NCBI GenBank assembly: GCA_019166125.1
Contig: JAHTBO010000001.1
Location: forward strand, 39,066-103,065
DNA from: Alcaligenaceae bacterium CGII-47
GTDB taxonomy: Bacteria > Pseudomonadota > Gammaproteobacteria > Burkholderiales > Burkholderiaceae_B
Reading direction: 5' to 3'
DNA length: 64,000 nucleotides
The notes beneath the pieces were generated by a model. The model did not search any database and had not been told where the DNA came from. It saw only the letters and a program-made list of their open reading frames with translations. Below are positions 26,446 to 35,190 of the stretch, one piece after another. How positions within the stretch are numbered: position 1 is the first letter of the stretch; each line of letters opens with the position of its first letter. The translations under genes were made by a program, and so were the position numbers.

Positions 26446-27405
26446 CTACTGTACCCCATCGGAGTGCAGTTTTTGGTTACGGGTGAATATCTGTGGGGCT
26501 GTGTCGCATTGATGAGCGCTCAAAATGCCAGGCACTTGTATTGCTGGAGAGGCACCATGCGGTGGCGGTAACTGCTCAAAACGAATTTTATCGTCACCAA
26601 AGAAGCGCTTTGCTCGTGCCGTTATATTGTCTGGATTGCTCGAGGAATAAAATAAAATTCCTGATTCTTTTGTGTCCGAAAATTCCGGGTGGCGAGATAG
26701 GTAGGTGACGAGGCTGTCAGCCGTGATTTTTGGCTGCGAAAAAATTTCGACATGATCGGGCAAGGCTTCGGCAAAAATATCTTCGATCAAGGGATAGTGC
26801 GTGCAGCCGAGCAACGCCGCCGAGAGGTGTGCGCCATTCAGGCTGTGCTGCAACTGAGCGACATAGTGCTGTACCGAGTGCCGTAAATCAGGTAACCGGG
26901 CATCTTCCTCGATAAGTTGCACGAGATCCGGGCAAGCTTGTTGGACAACGTGGATTCCCGGTGCGCGTCTTTGTGTCTCTTCGACAAATATCTGGCTGTG
27001 CACGGTGTACTGTGTCGCAAAGACCCCAACGGTTTTTTGAATTGATCTATGCGCATCCGTTTGATGTTTTGTTAGCCAGGGTACACCCGTCAGTGCTTCG
27101 ACCATCGGCACAATCACGCCGATGACACGTTTGTGGGGAAAATGAACAGGTAGCCAAGTTTGCTGAAGTCTGCGCAGGCCCGTCGCCGACGCGGTATTGC
27201 ACGCAATGACGACCAAAGAGCAGCCCAAGCCAAAGAGCTGCGTCAAGCACGAGAGTGTCAGGTTGTAGATCGAGTCCGCATCACGATCGCCGTAGGGCGC
27301 GTGGATGTGGTCCCCGTAATAAATAAAGCGTTGATCAGGTAGCGCGGCACGAAGCGCCTTGAGAACGGTCAGTCCGCCACTGCCTGAATCAAAAACCCCT
27401 ATCAT
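26446..27405 (-). CDS. murI: Glutamate racemase
   Basis: 319 residues. It makes D-glutamate for peptidoglycan. DSGSGG is at residues 6-11, with the first catalytic Cys in ACNTAS at residue 69 and the second in GCTHYPL near residue 200. YGDHIHAPYG matches the family loop. It is longer than typical MurI (about 265-285) because of a C-terminal extension and an extra stretch after residue 270. It sits directly before the binding protein of system 2. Confidence 0.9.
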   Translation of the reverse strand: MIGVFDSGSGGLTVLKALRAALPDQRFIYYGDHIHAPYGDRDADSIYNLTLSCLTQLFGLGCSLVVIACNTASATGLRRLQQTWLPVHFPHKRVIGVIVPMVEALTGVPWLTKHQTDAHRSIQKTVGVFATQYTVHSQIFVEETQRRAPGIHVVQQACPDLVQLIEEDARLPDLRHSVQHYVAQLQHSLNGAHLSAALLGCTHYPLIEDIFAEALPDHVEIFSQPKITADSLVTYLSRHPEFSDTKESGILFYSSSNPDNITARAKRFFGDDKIRFEQLPPPHGASPAIQVPGILSAHQCDTAPQIFTRNQKLHSDGVQ

Positions 27406-27652
27406 CGTGCCTCCCAGGGCCGAGCGAGAATCGTCAAATTTTACCCGACCTGCGGCGAGGTTTTACGTCTGGGCCTGGCCAATCGTAATCGTTGCGCGAA
27501 ACTGGCCAGGTAATCATGCCCATGAAGTTTTTAAGCCGGTCGATTCGCGTTGAAGCGGCTGCGCTGGAATTGGCACAGAAAGTGCAGGGAATTCGCTGAT
27601 TCCAGGTCATGTGCCTGATATCATCAATTGCTTGCATTATCGGGAGAATTCG

Positions 27653-28153
27653 ATGAGAGAAGAAGGTTTCGAACCAGGCCGTATCCAGCGTCTTGAGGAC
27701 TGTTTTCAGGGGCGGCTAGAGCGATTTTTTGAACATGACCAGGATGCCGTCTGGCGTATGCTGACGGAACCGCAGGCGTTTGCGCAGTGGCTGGCGCCCG
27801 GTACGATTGAACAACGCAGCGGCGGGCTCGTTCATATCGACTTCGAAGACAGTGGAATAACAATTCACAGTACCCTTATCGATTGGGATCCGCCTAGACG
27901 CTTGCAGTATTCATGGAGCAGCGGGGATGAACCCAATCGCCCCTTGTGTTGGGAGCTGAGCTCTTCGGGAAACGGTACACAACTGATCCTGACCGTTGGC
28001 ATACCCGTCGAAGAGGATGTCGCCAAAGCCTGCGCCGGCTTCGATGCGCATCTCGATATGCTTGCGGCTGCGCTCGAGGGCGTCCCCATCCGCTTTCCTT
28101 TAGATCGATATCTGCAGGCTCGGCGTAGCTATCAGGCCTTGCTCTCGCATTAA
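27653..28153 (+). CDS. SRPBCC (AHSA1-like) domain protein
   Basis: 166 residues of the START/Bet v1-like fold. The pattern FFEHDQDAVWRMLTEPQAFAQWLAPG, given here as VWRMLTEPQAFAQWL near residues 33-47, then LQYSWSSG near residue 85 and the C-terminal helix DAHLDMLAAALEG are typical of AHSA1-type ligand-binding domains. The start is the ATG at 27653 behind CGGGAGAA; an in-frame upstream start at 27611 is weaker. It may act as a binding or chaperone-like domain. It precedes the haem block by about 250 bases, without an evident functional link. Confidence 0.75.
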   Translation: MREEGFEPGRIQRLEDCFQGRLERFFEHDQDAVWRMLTEPQAFAQWLAPGTIEQRSGGLVHIDFEDSGITIHSTLIDWDPPRRLQYSWSSGDEPNRPLCWELSSSGNGTQLILTVGIPVEEDVAKACAGFDAHLDMLAAALEGVPIRFPLDRYLQARRSYQALLSH

Positions 28154-28399
28154 CCAGGGGCCAGATTCAGGAACGACCCGCACCGAACCGCCACGAACAG
28201 ATTAAGAAATCAGTTCAATTAATCGCATGTGCATTGCCGCATGCTTTGATAGGTTCGGTTTGCCTCTATTTTTATTATCTCCAGCAGAAACTTCCTGGCT
28301 TGTTGATGTTTGATAAGATCGAGCCAGTTTCTTCGGTTCGAGTTTATAAAAACCGATTACATTGGAAACATTGATTCTCAGAAACAAGTAATCGGGAAT

Positions 28400-29347
28400 A
28401 TGTCACAAGAAACAATCGGTATATTAATAATGGCGTACGGCACGCCGCGCAATATCGCAGATCTGACTGCCTATTACACCCATATACGTCGTGGTAATCC
28501 GCCAACTGAAGACCTGTTGCAGGAACTAAGCAAGCGCTATCGGGCGATTGGTGGATTATCTCCGCTTGGGCGCATTACCCAAGAACAAGCAGATAAGCTT
28601 GCCCAAAATATGAATACGCGGCTACCGGGCACAAGCTTCAAATCTTATGTCGGGTTCAAGCATATTCATCCCTTTATCGAGGATGCTGTTGAGTCTATGC
28701 ATGCCGATGGTATCGAGAAGGCAATCTCGATAATCATGGCGCCTCATTACTCTGCCCTCAGTACACAGTCTTACAGCGATCGTGCGACCAAGGCGGCAGA
28801 AAACCTGGGCATGCCCACGCTCGTTACCATATCAAGCTGGTATCGCCAACCCAAGTTTATCGCGTACTGGGCACAGCGCATCCGCGCAATGCTGTCCTTA
28901 ATGTCCGCAGCGGAAAGACAACAAACGATCGTCCTGTTTTCGGCGCATAGCCTACCAAGACAGACACTGGTCGCAGACCCTTATCCCCAGCAGGTGCTAG
29001 AGAGCGCGCGTCTTATCGCAGCTGCCGCAGGCCTGGACAATTACGAGCTTGCCTGGCAAAGCGCTGGCAGGACATCTCAATCCTGGCTTGGGCCCGACAT
29101 CCTGAGCGTCACCAGAGAATTATCAAAAAGCGGCAATTATAAAAAATTTATCTATTGTCCCATTGGATTTGTGTCTGACCACCTAGAGATCCTCTACGAC
29201 AATGATATTGAATGTCGTGCTGTAACGGATGAGTTAGGTGCGCAATATCTTCGTCCCGCGATGCCAAACACAGATGATTTATTCATCGCTGGCCTGGGTG
29301 ATGCGCTTATCCAAGCATTAGTTATGATGGAGCCAGCCCAGACATGA
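28400..29347 (+). CDS. cpfC: Coproporphyrin III ferrochelatase (CpfC, Gram-positive-type HemH)
   Basis: Inserts Fe2+ into coproporphyrin III (coproporphyrin-dependent pathway) or protoporphyrin. It has 315 residues, closely matching the monomeric Bacillus-type enzyme in length and sequence: MAYGTP with Tyr13, YYTHIRRG, AIGGLSPL, SAHSLP with His183 and VSDHLEILYDND with Glu263. Tyr13 and the catalytic His/Glu fall at the Bacillus positions. Proteobacterial HemH is usually longer and differs in the first motif. The start is the ATG at 28400; the frame is open upstream. It overlaps the next gene by four bases. Confidence 0.88.
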   Translation: MSQETIGILIMAYGTPRNIADLTAYYTHIRRGNPPTEDLLQELSKRYRAIGGLSPLGRITQEQADKLAQNMNTRLPGTSFKSYVGFKHIHPFIEDAVESMHADGIEKAISIIMAPHYSALSTQSYSDRATKAAENLGMPTLVTISSWYRQPKFIAYWAQRIRAMLSLMSAAERQQTIVLFSAHSLPRQTLVADPYPQQVLESARLIAAAAGLDNYELAWQSAGRTSQSWLGPDILSVTRELSKSGNYKKFIYCPIGFVSDHLEILYDNDIECRAVTDELGAQYLRPAMPNTDDLFIAGLGDALIQALVMMEPAQT

Positions 29348-30798
29348 AGAGCGAAGCGCGACGTGTGGCGATTATCGGCGGAGGTATAACGGGGCTTTCC
29401 ACAGCATTTCATCTTCATCAGCAAAAGAACAAAGGCCAACTGCCGTTAGAGTTTTCACTGCTGGAATCAGAGCCCCGACTTGGTGGCAAGATCAAGACGC
29501 TGCGACATGGCGCATTTCTGATTGAAGCGGGCCCAGATTCCTTTCATATAAAAGGCAAAAGCCTTCTTGATCTCATCCAGGCTGCCGGGCTGGGCCACAC
29601 ACTTATTCGTAGTAATACGGGGCAAGCTTTTGTCTTTGCCAAAGATGCGCTTTACCCTATTCCTGCGGGGATGGTGATGGGGGTGCCAACGAAGCTTATG
29701 CCGTTTTTAAAATCCGGACTCTTCTCGCCGGCCGGTAAGCTGAGGGCTGCCCTTGAGCTATTGTATAAACACAACGTGGCGGTTGATGACGAGTCGGTTG
29801 ACAGTTTTTTTAGACGACATTTCGGCAGCGAGCTCGTGGACCGCTTGATCGAACCTTTGTTTTCAGCGATCTACGCCGAAAGCACCGAACGTCTCAGTGC
29901 TCATGCGACCATGCCCCACATGGTTGCTCTGCAAAAGAGCCATCAGAGTCTGATTTTAGGGATGCGCAGATCCCAGGCCGGTCCCGAGCAAAATAAGCGT
30001 GCACCTCGTCGTGATAAGACCCCGGGCCCGTTTACGAGTCTCGACCGGGGGCTTGAATCGCTCGTCGCCGCGATCGAAGACCTTCTACCGCCGTCGTCTG
30101 TGATGAGGAATACGACAGTGACGCGTATCCAGGAAATTGCGGGACGGTATCGGCTTACCCTGCGCGGGAACGATACGCTGGATGTCGATGCGGTGGTCTT
30201 AACTGCACCTGGCGAGTCCGCAGCAAGCTTGCTGGGTATGCCCGCTAGCTTTAGCCCCTTGCAAGAAAGCCCGCCTGCCTCGGTCGCCAACGTCGTGCTG
30301 GCCTTTCGGCAAGACGCGATAAAAATTCACAATCCTGGAACGGGTTTCATCGTGCCACGAAACGCTGGCTGCGCAATCACTGCGTGTACATGGAGCCACC
30401 TCAAATGGCCGCACACCACCCCGAAGGGCTATGCGCTTTTGCGTTGCTACGTGGGCCGGCCAGGCGACGATGCGATTGTGAACGCCGATGATCACCTTAT
30501 CGTGCAAACCGTGTTGCATGATCTTAAACGCGTCATGGCCATCAATGATGCACCCGAGTTTCACGTAGTTACACGCTGGCGCAATGCGATGCCTCGATAC
30601 GCGGTAGGGCATTTGGTGCATATGGCCAAGCTCACCGAAAGTGTCGCCACGCGTTTTCCAGGTGTCGTGCTGGCGGGAGCGTCATATGGTGGCATTGGGC
30701 TCTCCGAATGTGTGCGTCAAGGCGAGGACGCTGCGCACGCGACGCTTGCGCATATCTTTGCAAGACCATCCCTTTTAAAGAAGTCAAGACAATGTTGA
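29344..30798 (+). CDS. cgoX: Coproporphyrinogen III oxidase (CgoX/HemY-type)
   Basis: 484-residue FAD enzyme that oxidises coproporphyrinogen (or protoporphyrinogen) to the porphyrin. The N-terminal dinucleotide motif IGGGITGLSTAF is at residues 11-22, EAGPDSFH near residues 61-68, and a C-terminal VLAGASYGGIGLSECV closes the FAD site. It overlaps cpfC (ATGA) and the next gene by seven bases, a tightly coupled order. Many betaproteobacteria use HemJ or HemG for this step, so a HemY/CgoX type next to CpfC is notable. Confidence 0.85.
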   Translation: MKSEARRVAIIGGGITGLSTAFHLHQQKNKGQLPLEFSLLESEPRLGGKIKTLRHGAFLIEAGPDSFHIKGKSLLDLIQAAGLGHTLIRSNTGQAFVFAKDALYPIPAGMVMGVPTKLMPFLKSGLFSPAGKLRAALELLYKHNVAVDDESVDSFFRRHFGSELVDRLIEPLFSAIYAESTERLSAHATMPHMVALQKSHQSLILGMRRSQAGPEQNKRAPRRDKTPGPFTSLDRGLESLVAAIEDLLPPSSVMRNTTVTRIQEIAGRYRLTLRGNDTLDVDAVVLTAPGESAASLLGMPASFSPLQESPPASVANVVLAFRQDAIKIHNPGTGFIVPRNAGCAITACTWSHLKWPHTTPKGYALLRCYVGRPGDDAIVNADDHLIVQTVLHDLKRVMAINDAPEFHVVTRWRNAMPRYAVGHLVHMAKLTESVATRFPGVVLAGASYGGIGLSECVRQGEDAAHATLAHIFARPSLLKKSRQC

Positions 30799-31316
30799 TT
30801 ACCAATCTCGGTCGAACTCGAATCCGACTTTTAGCAAGCTTCGGAACATTGACAGACGAACAGTTGAATACAAAATATTATCCATGCGAATGGACGGTCA
30901 GCCAAATCGTTCACCATCTTTATATAGTGGAAAAGAACATCGCAACCGATGTCTTGAGTGCCTTGGGCGGTACAAGCGAAAAAGTTGCTGAAAAGGACCT
31001 TTCCTATCTACGCACGGATGACAGCCTACTCCATATTGAGCTCGAGTCACATAGCGGTTTTATGACGAAGCAGGAATTGATCCGGATGCTTGAAGAATCC
31101 CGCTTTCGATATCTGCAACGCGTATTTAATGAAACACACGAGCGTATTCTGGTTGATAAATCCACGGCGCATCCACTATTTGGCAAAATAAGTTTAAAGA
31201 ATCTGGTCGATTGCGTATGGCTGCATGAGCAGTATCACACGATTCAAATAGAAAACATGAGCGCCTCGTTTAAAGATGTGGTCGATAGTACTGATATAAG
31301 CAATGTAGCTTTGTGA
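30792..31316 (+). CDS. DinB/YfiT-like putative metal-dependent protein
   Basis: 174 residues of the DinB four-helix-bundle family. The metal-binding histidines appear as WTVSQIVHHLYIVE (near residues 33-46) and WLHEQYHTIQIE (about 144-155). It starts at the ATG 30792 inside the 3' end of cgoX. It lies 18 bases before chdC, so it is part of the haem operon. Known DinB-family enzymes include mycothiol- or bacillithiol-dependent transferases. The role here is unknown; it might protect or deliver an intermediate. Confidence 0.78.
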   Translation: MLITNLGRTRIRLLASFGTLTDEQLNTKYYPCEWTVSQIVHHLYIVEKNIATDVLSALGGTSEKVAEKDLSYLRTDDSLLHIELESHSGFMTKQELIRMLEESRFRYLQRVFNETHERILVDKSTAHPLFGKISLKNLVDCVWLHEQYHTIQIENMSASFKDVVDSTDISNVAL

Positions 31317-31334
31317 TCTTAAAGGGAATGCATT

Positions 31335-32003
31335 ATGCAAGAACAATTCACTGCTCAACTAGCCATTAAATTCACCTCGCAGTGGAATCAGTTGGGAAAA
31401 AAAGAGCGCTTAGAGGCGGTAGAAGCTGTTGCGGCGATCTTCAAACAATATGAGGATCGAGTGGGCTTGCGCGGAACCTATATAGTGCAAGGCTTTCAGG
31501 GTCATACAGACATCCTGTTCTGGATGTTTAGTGAGCACTTTGACGACATTCAGAATCTTCAGCTGGAAGTCCGTAGATCAACGTTAGGCGCTTATATTGA
31601 TACGCCACACGCATTTGTGGGAATTACCAAGCCATTCGAATTTTCCGAACACCCGACATCTTTTGCCATCGGCATGACGCCCAGAAAATATCTGTGCTTC
31701 TATCCATTTATCAGAAAGCCCGAATATTATCTGCTTCCTGCTTGGGAGAGAAAGGCCGTAATCGGAAATCATGGAGAGATCGGTCATGAGTTCGTGCCGG
31801 ATATCTTGACCAATGGTGTTTATGGATTCGGCCTTGGAGACTATGAATGGCTGCTGACTTTCGAGACAGACAAGCTCAGTCATCTTGTGGACTGCGTGAG
31901 AAAACTAAGGGAGTCAAAATCCAGGCTTTACATGCAGGATGAACATCCTTTTATTGTGGGGCGTTATTTTGATTTGAAGGACGGCCTGCTCCAGTACGTC
32001 TGA
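31335..32003 (+). CDS. chdC: Coprohaem decarboxylase (ChdC/HemQ), chlorite dismutase family
   Basis: 222 residues. Converts coprohaem III to haem b with H2O2, the last step of the coproporphyrin-dependent pathway. The family core is well conserved: CFYPFIRKPEYYLLP with the probable catalytic Tyr123, GNHGEIGHEF with the proximal His146 and GFGLGDYEWLLTFE near residues 164-177. These match HemQ better than true chlorite dismutases, which carry a distal Arg in the same fold. AAAGGGA lies ahead of the ATG. It completes the cpfC-cgoX-dinB-chdC set. Confidence 0.87.
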   Translation: MQEQFTAQLAIKFTSQWNQLGKKERLEAVEAVAAIFKQYEDRVGLRGTYIVQGFQGHTDILFWMFSEHFDDIQNLQLEVRRSTLGAYIDTPHAFVGITKPFEFSEHPTSFAIGMTPRKYLCFYPFIRKPEYYLLPAWERKAVIGNHGEIGHEFVPDILTNGVYGFGLGDYEWLLTFETDKLSHLVDCVRKLRESKSRLYMQDEHPFIVGRYFDLKDGLLQYV

Positions 32004-32271
32004 CGCGGGATCGATGACAGTCGTCAGTAATTTATGCTGGCTGATCGATCATCGCACAATAATTTGTGCTCTCTTGATGGAAATCATATGCGCTGGCAGC
32101 GTCGAGTGCTAAGTTTGAGCCAGGATTTATTCAGGCCAAGCAGTTGATGGCTATCTCGGTTCGCCCGTCTAGTGCTGCCGAACAAAATCGTCTGGAAATG
32201 TTCACCATGCACGACATTAGTCAATCAAGAATTTAATCATGCACTTTTTACAGTCGATGGTATAGAAACCC

Positions 32272-33531
32272 ATGGGTGCAATTCAACTTAGCTACAGCAC
32301 GTTCGGCTTGACTAATCTGGATTTTCTGGATGCCATCGACGCGGTGGGTCAGGCGGGCTATGAGGGGATCGAGATCGCTTTTCATCGGCGTCAGTTCAAC
32401 CCCTACGATATTAGCGATGAATATTTGGCGACTGTGCGCAGACAGCTGAATGCTGCCCGAATCAAGCCGGCGTGCGTCGCGACCGCCTCACACTTCTTTA
32501 CGCCGTCAAGACCGCATGAGCCTTCATTGATGACGCCAGACCTGGCGGGCCGCAAACGTCGGATTGACCTGGTCAAGCGTGGCATTGATATCGCTCGTCG
32601 CTTAGGCGTCTCGTTGGTGACGTTTGGCAGTGGATTCATTCGTGACGAACACATCCTTAACCCCTCGGTGAATCCGCGCGCGCTGCTCGTCGAAAGTATC
32701 CACGAGTGCCTTCGCGCAATTCACGATGATGAGGACATCACACTGCTGATCGAGCCGGAACCAGGTATGTTCATCGAGACCCTGGAGCAAGGGCTATCGC
32801 TGATCAACGAGATCAATTCGCCGCGATTTCAGTTGCACATCGATATTTGCCATGCCTATTGCTCTGAGCAGGATTACATTGCTGCGTTGGGACGTGCGGC
32901 GCCCTTCGCCCGGTATTTGCATATCTCGGACGCGCGCGAAGGTTATAACCTGAAAATTGTGAAGGATAGCGAGCACCTTTCCTTTGATCTGGGGTTTGCC
33001 AGCACACTCGTCTACTTTCCCGACACGGCTGACTACTTGCTGGTGGATCGCACGCATTCGCTGTATTTCTGCAACCAAAGGCCGGGACACCAGCGTCGAC
33101 AACGACTTGATGCCATCCTGGCGCAGGCTGGCGTCGCAAGGGCGCCGACCTGTGTGGATTATTCGCGACTGTACGCAGGCGCTTCACCGCTAGATGATGA
33201 GATCTTCACTTATCTGATCTCTATTCCCGGACTGAGCTACGACGTGCTCGAGCGTGCCAAACCCATTCTCGCCTACTTGCGCGGTGCCAGGAACCCGCCG
33301 CTGGTAAACAAGATGGTCGCCAATACGCTCACTGGCATCGTTCACTTTCACGAGATTCCCGGCGAGGGGACTCTTGATTTGGGTGCCAGCTTCAAGGCAT
33401 TGATCGATAACGGCTTCTCGGGCTTTGGCTCAGTCGAGCTGTATCACCATGTAGAGTCATGGCAGAGCGCCCTGACAGACAGTTACCATCATTTGGCGCA
33501 ACTCATCGATAAGGGGGCCCAGTCGGCCTGA
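32272..33531 (+). CDS. TIM-barrel sugar-phosphate isomerase/epimerase-like protein with large insertion
   Basis: 419-residue xylose-isomerase-like TIM barrel. It begins IQLSYSTFGLTNLDFLDAI; presumed metal ligands are the Glu in IEPEPG (near 161-163), LHIDICHAY (Asp191, His194), HISD (His217) and VELYHH (Glu389). Typical family members have about 270-300 residues. The extra length is an insertion of about 130 residues (roughly 224-355) between HISD and the HEIPGEGTLD strand, which are normally adjacent. It opens a five-gene operon with 31 bases to the LuxS homologue. It probably isomerises or epimerises a sugar or cyclitol. Confidence 0.8.
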   Translation: MGAIQLSYSTFGLTNLDFLDAIDAVGQAGYEGIEIAFHRRQFNPYDISDEYLATVRRQLNAARIKPACVATASHFFTPSRPHEPSLMTPDLAGRKRRIDLVKRGIDIARRLGVSLVTFGSGFIRDEHILNPSVNPRALLVESIHECLRAIHDDEDITLLIEPEPGMFIETLEQGLSLINEINSPRFQLHIDICHAYCSEQDYIAALGRAAPFARYLHISDAREGYNLKIVKDSEHLSFDLGFASTLVYFPDTADYLLVDRTHSLYFCNQRPGHQRRQRLDAILAQAGVARAPTCVDYSRLYAGASPLDDEIFTYLISIPGLSYDVLERAKPILAYLRGARNPPLVNKMVANTLTGIVHFHEIPGEGTLDLGASFKALIDNGFSGFGSVELYHHVESWQSALTDSYHHLAQLIDKGAQSA

Positions 33532-33562
33532 GATTCGCTGCCCGTTTTACTGAAGAATCATT

Positions 33563-34045
33563 ATGATGAATATCGAGGATCTGGGTTGGGATACCCGTAC
33601 TGTGGGGGAACTTGACCATCGTCGCTTGAAGGCGCCAAGTATCAAACTGCGTAGCGCCAGGTGTGGCGAAAATGGGGACATAATCTATTGCGTCGATCTG
33701 CGTGTGCGACGCCCGAACGTCGGTGCATGTCTTTCCTCCACCGAGCTGCACTCGATTGAGCATTTCTTGCTGGCGGGTTTTCAGCATCACCTGCCGTCCC
33801 ACTTTGTGTCTGTAGGCGTGATGGGCTGCCAAACAGGCTTTTATCTGGTTTTCCTGAACGAAGGTCGTAGTAAAGCGATCTGTGACGTTCTGGAAAGCAT
33901 CCTGGCCGACATACTGAAGGCAAGCATGGTGCCCTATGCAAGCATTGAGCAGTGCGGTAATTATATGGATCATGATCTTGGCAAAGCGCAGGATATCGCT
34001 CGCGCTATCCTGGCGGCAAGGACAGATTGGCTGGATGCGGCATGA
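33563..34045 (+). CDS. luxS: LuxS-family protein (S-ribosylhomocysteine lyase homologue)
   Basis: 160 residues, the usual LuxS size. LuxS cleaves S-ribosylhomocysteine to homocysteine and DPD through metal-assisted carbonyl shifts. Metal ligands are intact: His63 and His67 in HSIEH and Cys131 in EQCGNY. Glu66, Cys89 in MGCQTGFY, ELDH at 16-19 and Arg47 are also kept. Two substrate-contact stretches differ: the canonical DISP before MGC is SVGV here, and the serine two residues before the E-L-D-H segment (SFELDH in Bacillus) is replaced by V. It sits inside a cyclase/methyltransferase/prenyltransferase operon, so another substrate is likely. Overlaps the cyclase start (ATGA). Confidence 0.85.
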   Translation: MMNIEDLGWDTRTVGELDHRRLKAPSIKLRSARCGENGDIIYCVDLRVRRPNVGACLSSTELHSIEHFLLAGFQHHLPSHFVSVGVMGCQTGFYLVFLNEGRSKAICDVLESILADILKASMVPYASIEQCGNYMDHDLGKAQDIARAILAARTDWLDAA

Positions 34046-35190
34046 GCAATGGCATCACCCGCTGGCGGGTCAGCTATCAACGCCCAGTTGAATACGACAT
34101 CGTTGAGGCGCCGCATTTGTTTCTCCCACAAAACCAGGCCTTGTTATCGGCTGGCAGGATCGAAGGCGGCCGTCGGTTCGTCGTGGTTGACGAAAACGTT
34201 GATTGCTACCACGGCGAGCGGATTCGTGCTTACTTCGCGCAGCATCAGATCGAAGCCAGAATCGTCGTTTTTCCCGGCGGCGAGGAAAACAAGACGGTGG
34301 ATGCGTATCTAGGTATCCTGCATGAGCTGGATGCCTTTCCGATTCATCGCCGCGATGAACCCATTATCGCTATTGGTGGCGGGGTACTGACTGATGTGGT
34401 CGGTTTCATCGCCGGCAGTTATCGCCGCGGTGTCCCGCACATCAAGGTGCCAACCACATTGATGGGCTACGTGGACGCTTCAGTAGGGATCAAAACCGGC
34501 ATCAACTTCAACGGTCACAAGAATCGGCTGGGCAGCTTTGAGCCACCGCAGCGGGTGCTGCTCGATCGTACCTTGCTGAGCACCTTGCCACGACGCCATC
34601 TTCTGAATGGGGTGTGCGAAATTATTAAGTTGGCGATCATCAAGGATGCCGAACTATTCCTTGAGCTCGAGCGTGATGGCGCACAAAGCATTGCCGCCAG
34701 CTTCCAGAATCCCAGCGGCGAGGACATACTCGGTCGCGCGATAGCCGGAATGCTGGAGGAACTCGAACCGAATCTGTTCGAGAACGACTTATCGCGCAAG
34801 GTGGATTTTGGACATACTTTCAGCTACGGACTTGAAATCCGCCATGAAGCGCTCTTGCTGCACGGTGAGGCTGTACTGCTCGATATCATGGTCTCGACCT
34901 TGATTGCCTGCAAAAGGGGCCTGCTGTCCGACGAGGATACGAGCCGGATTTTGCGCTTGGTGGGCCGACTGGGGATCAAGCCACAGACGCGCCTGCTCGA
35001 TGCCAGTCTGATGTGGCAATCCCTACAGGAGCGCGTCGAGCACCGTAACGGGCTGCAACGGGTACCTATGCCCAATGCTCTTGGCAGCTGTGTTTTTGTC
35101 AATGATATTACCGAGCAGGAAATCAGATCCTCTATACAAATGCTCAATGACTGGAAGATTCCCGAAAATGACCGAATTCTCGAATGCTGA
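34042..35190 (+). CDS. Sedoheptulose-7-phosphate cyclase-like protein (EEVS/DHQ-synthase superfamily)
   Basis: 382 residues. Sugar phosphate cyclases make carbocycles by an intramolecular aldol reaction. Visible features: GGGVLTDVVGF at about residues 112-122, KVPTTLMGYVDASVG near 135-149, KTGINFNGHKNRLG near 151-164 and the metal ligands Glu193 (CEIIK), His258 (DFGHTF) and His274 (LHGEA). KNRLGSF and DFGHT are closer to 2-epi-5-epi-valiolone synthases and EboD-type proteins than to 3-dehydroquinate synthase (which has GKNMIGAF and NLGHT). The start is the ATG at 34042 overlapping luxS. The product is probably a C7 cyclitol, but the exact cyclase class cannot be fixed by eye. Confidence 0.82.
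   Translation: MSNGITRWRVSYQRPVEYDIVEAPHLFLPQNQALLSAGRIEGGRRFVVVDENVDCYHGERIRAYFAQHQIEARIVVFPGGEENKTVDAYLGILHELDAFPIHRRDEPIIAIGGGVLTDVVGFIAGSYRRGVPHIKVPTTLMGYVDASVGIKTGINFNGHKNRLGSFEPPQRVLLDRTLLSTLPRRHLLNGVCEIIKLAIIKDAELFLELERDGAQSIAASFQNPSGEDILGRAIAGMLEELEPNLFENDLSRKVDFGHTFSYGLEIRHEALLLHGEAVLLDIMVSTLIACKRGLLSDEDTSRILRLVGRLGIKPQTRLLDASLMWQSLQERVEHRNGLQRVPMPNALGSCVFVNDITEQEIRSSIQMLNDWKIPENDRILEC

Noticed and set aside
27522-27599. A 25-codon frame between murI and the SRPBCC gene (MKFLSRSIRVEAAALE)
   Set aside because: Too short to judge, no good ribosome-binding site and no family. It might be a leader peptide but cannot be supported.
34042-35190. Simple assignment as the housekeeping 3-dehydroquinate synthase AroB
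   Set aside because: Signature positions (KNRLGSF, DFGHT) differ from AroB, and the gene lacks an aroK or other shikimate neighbour.
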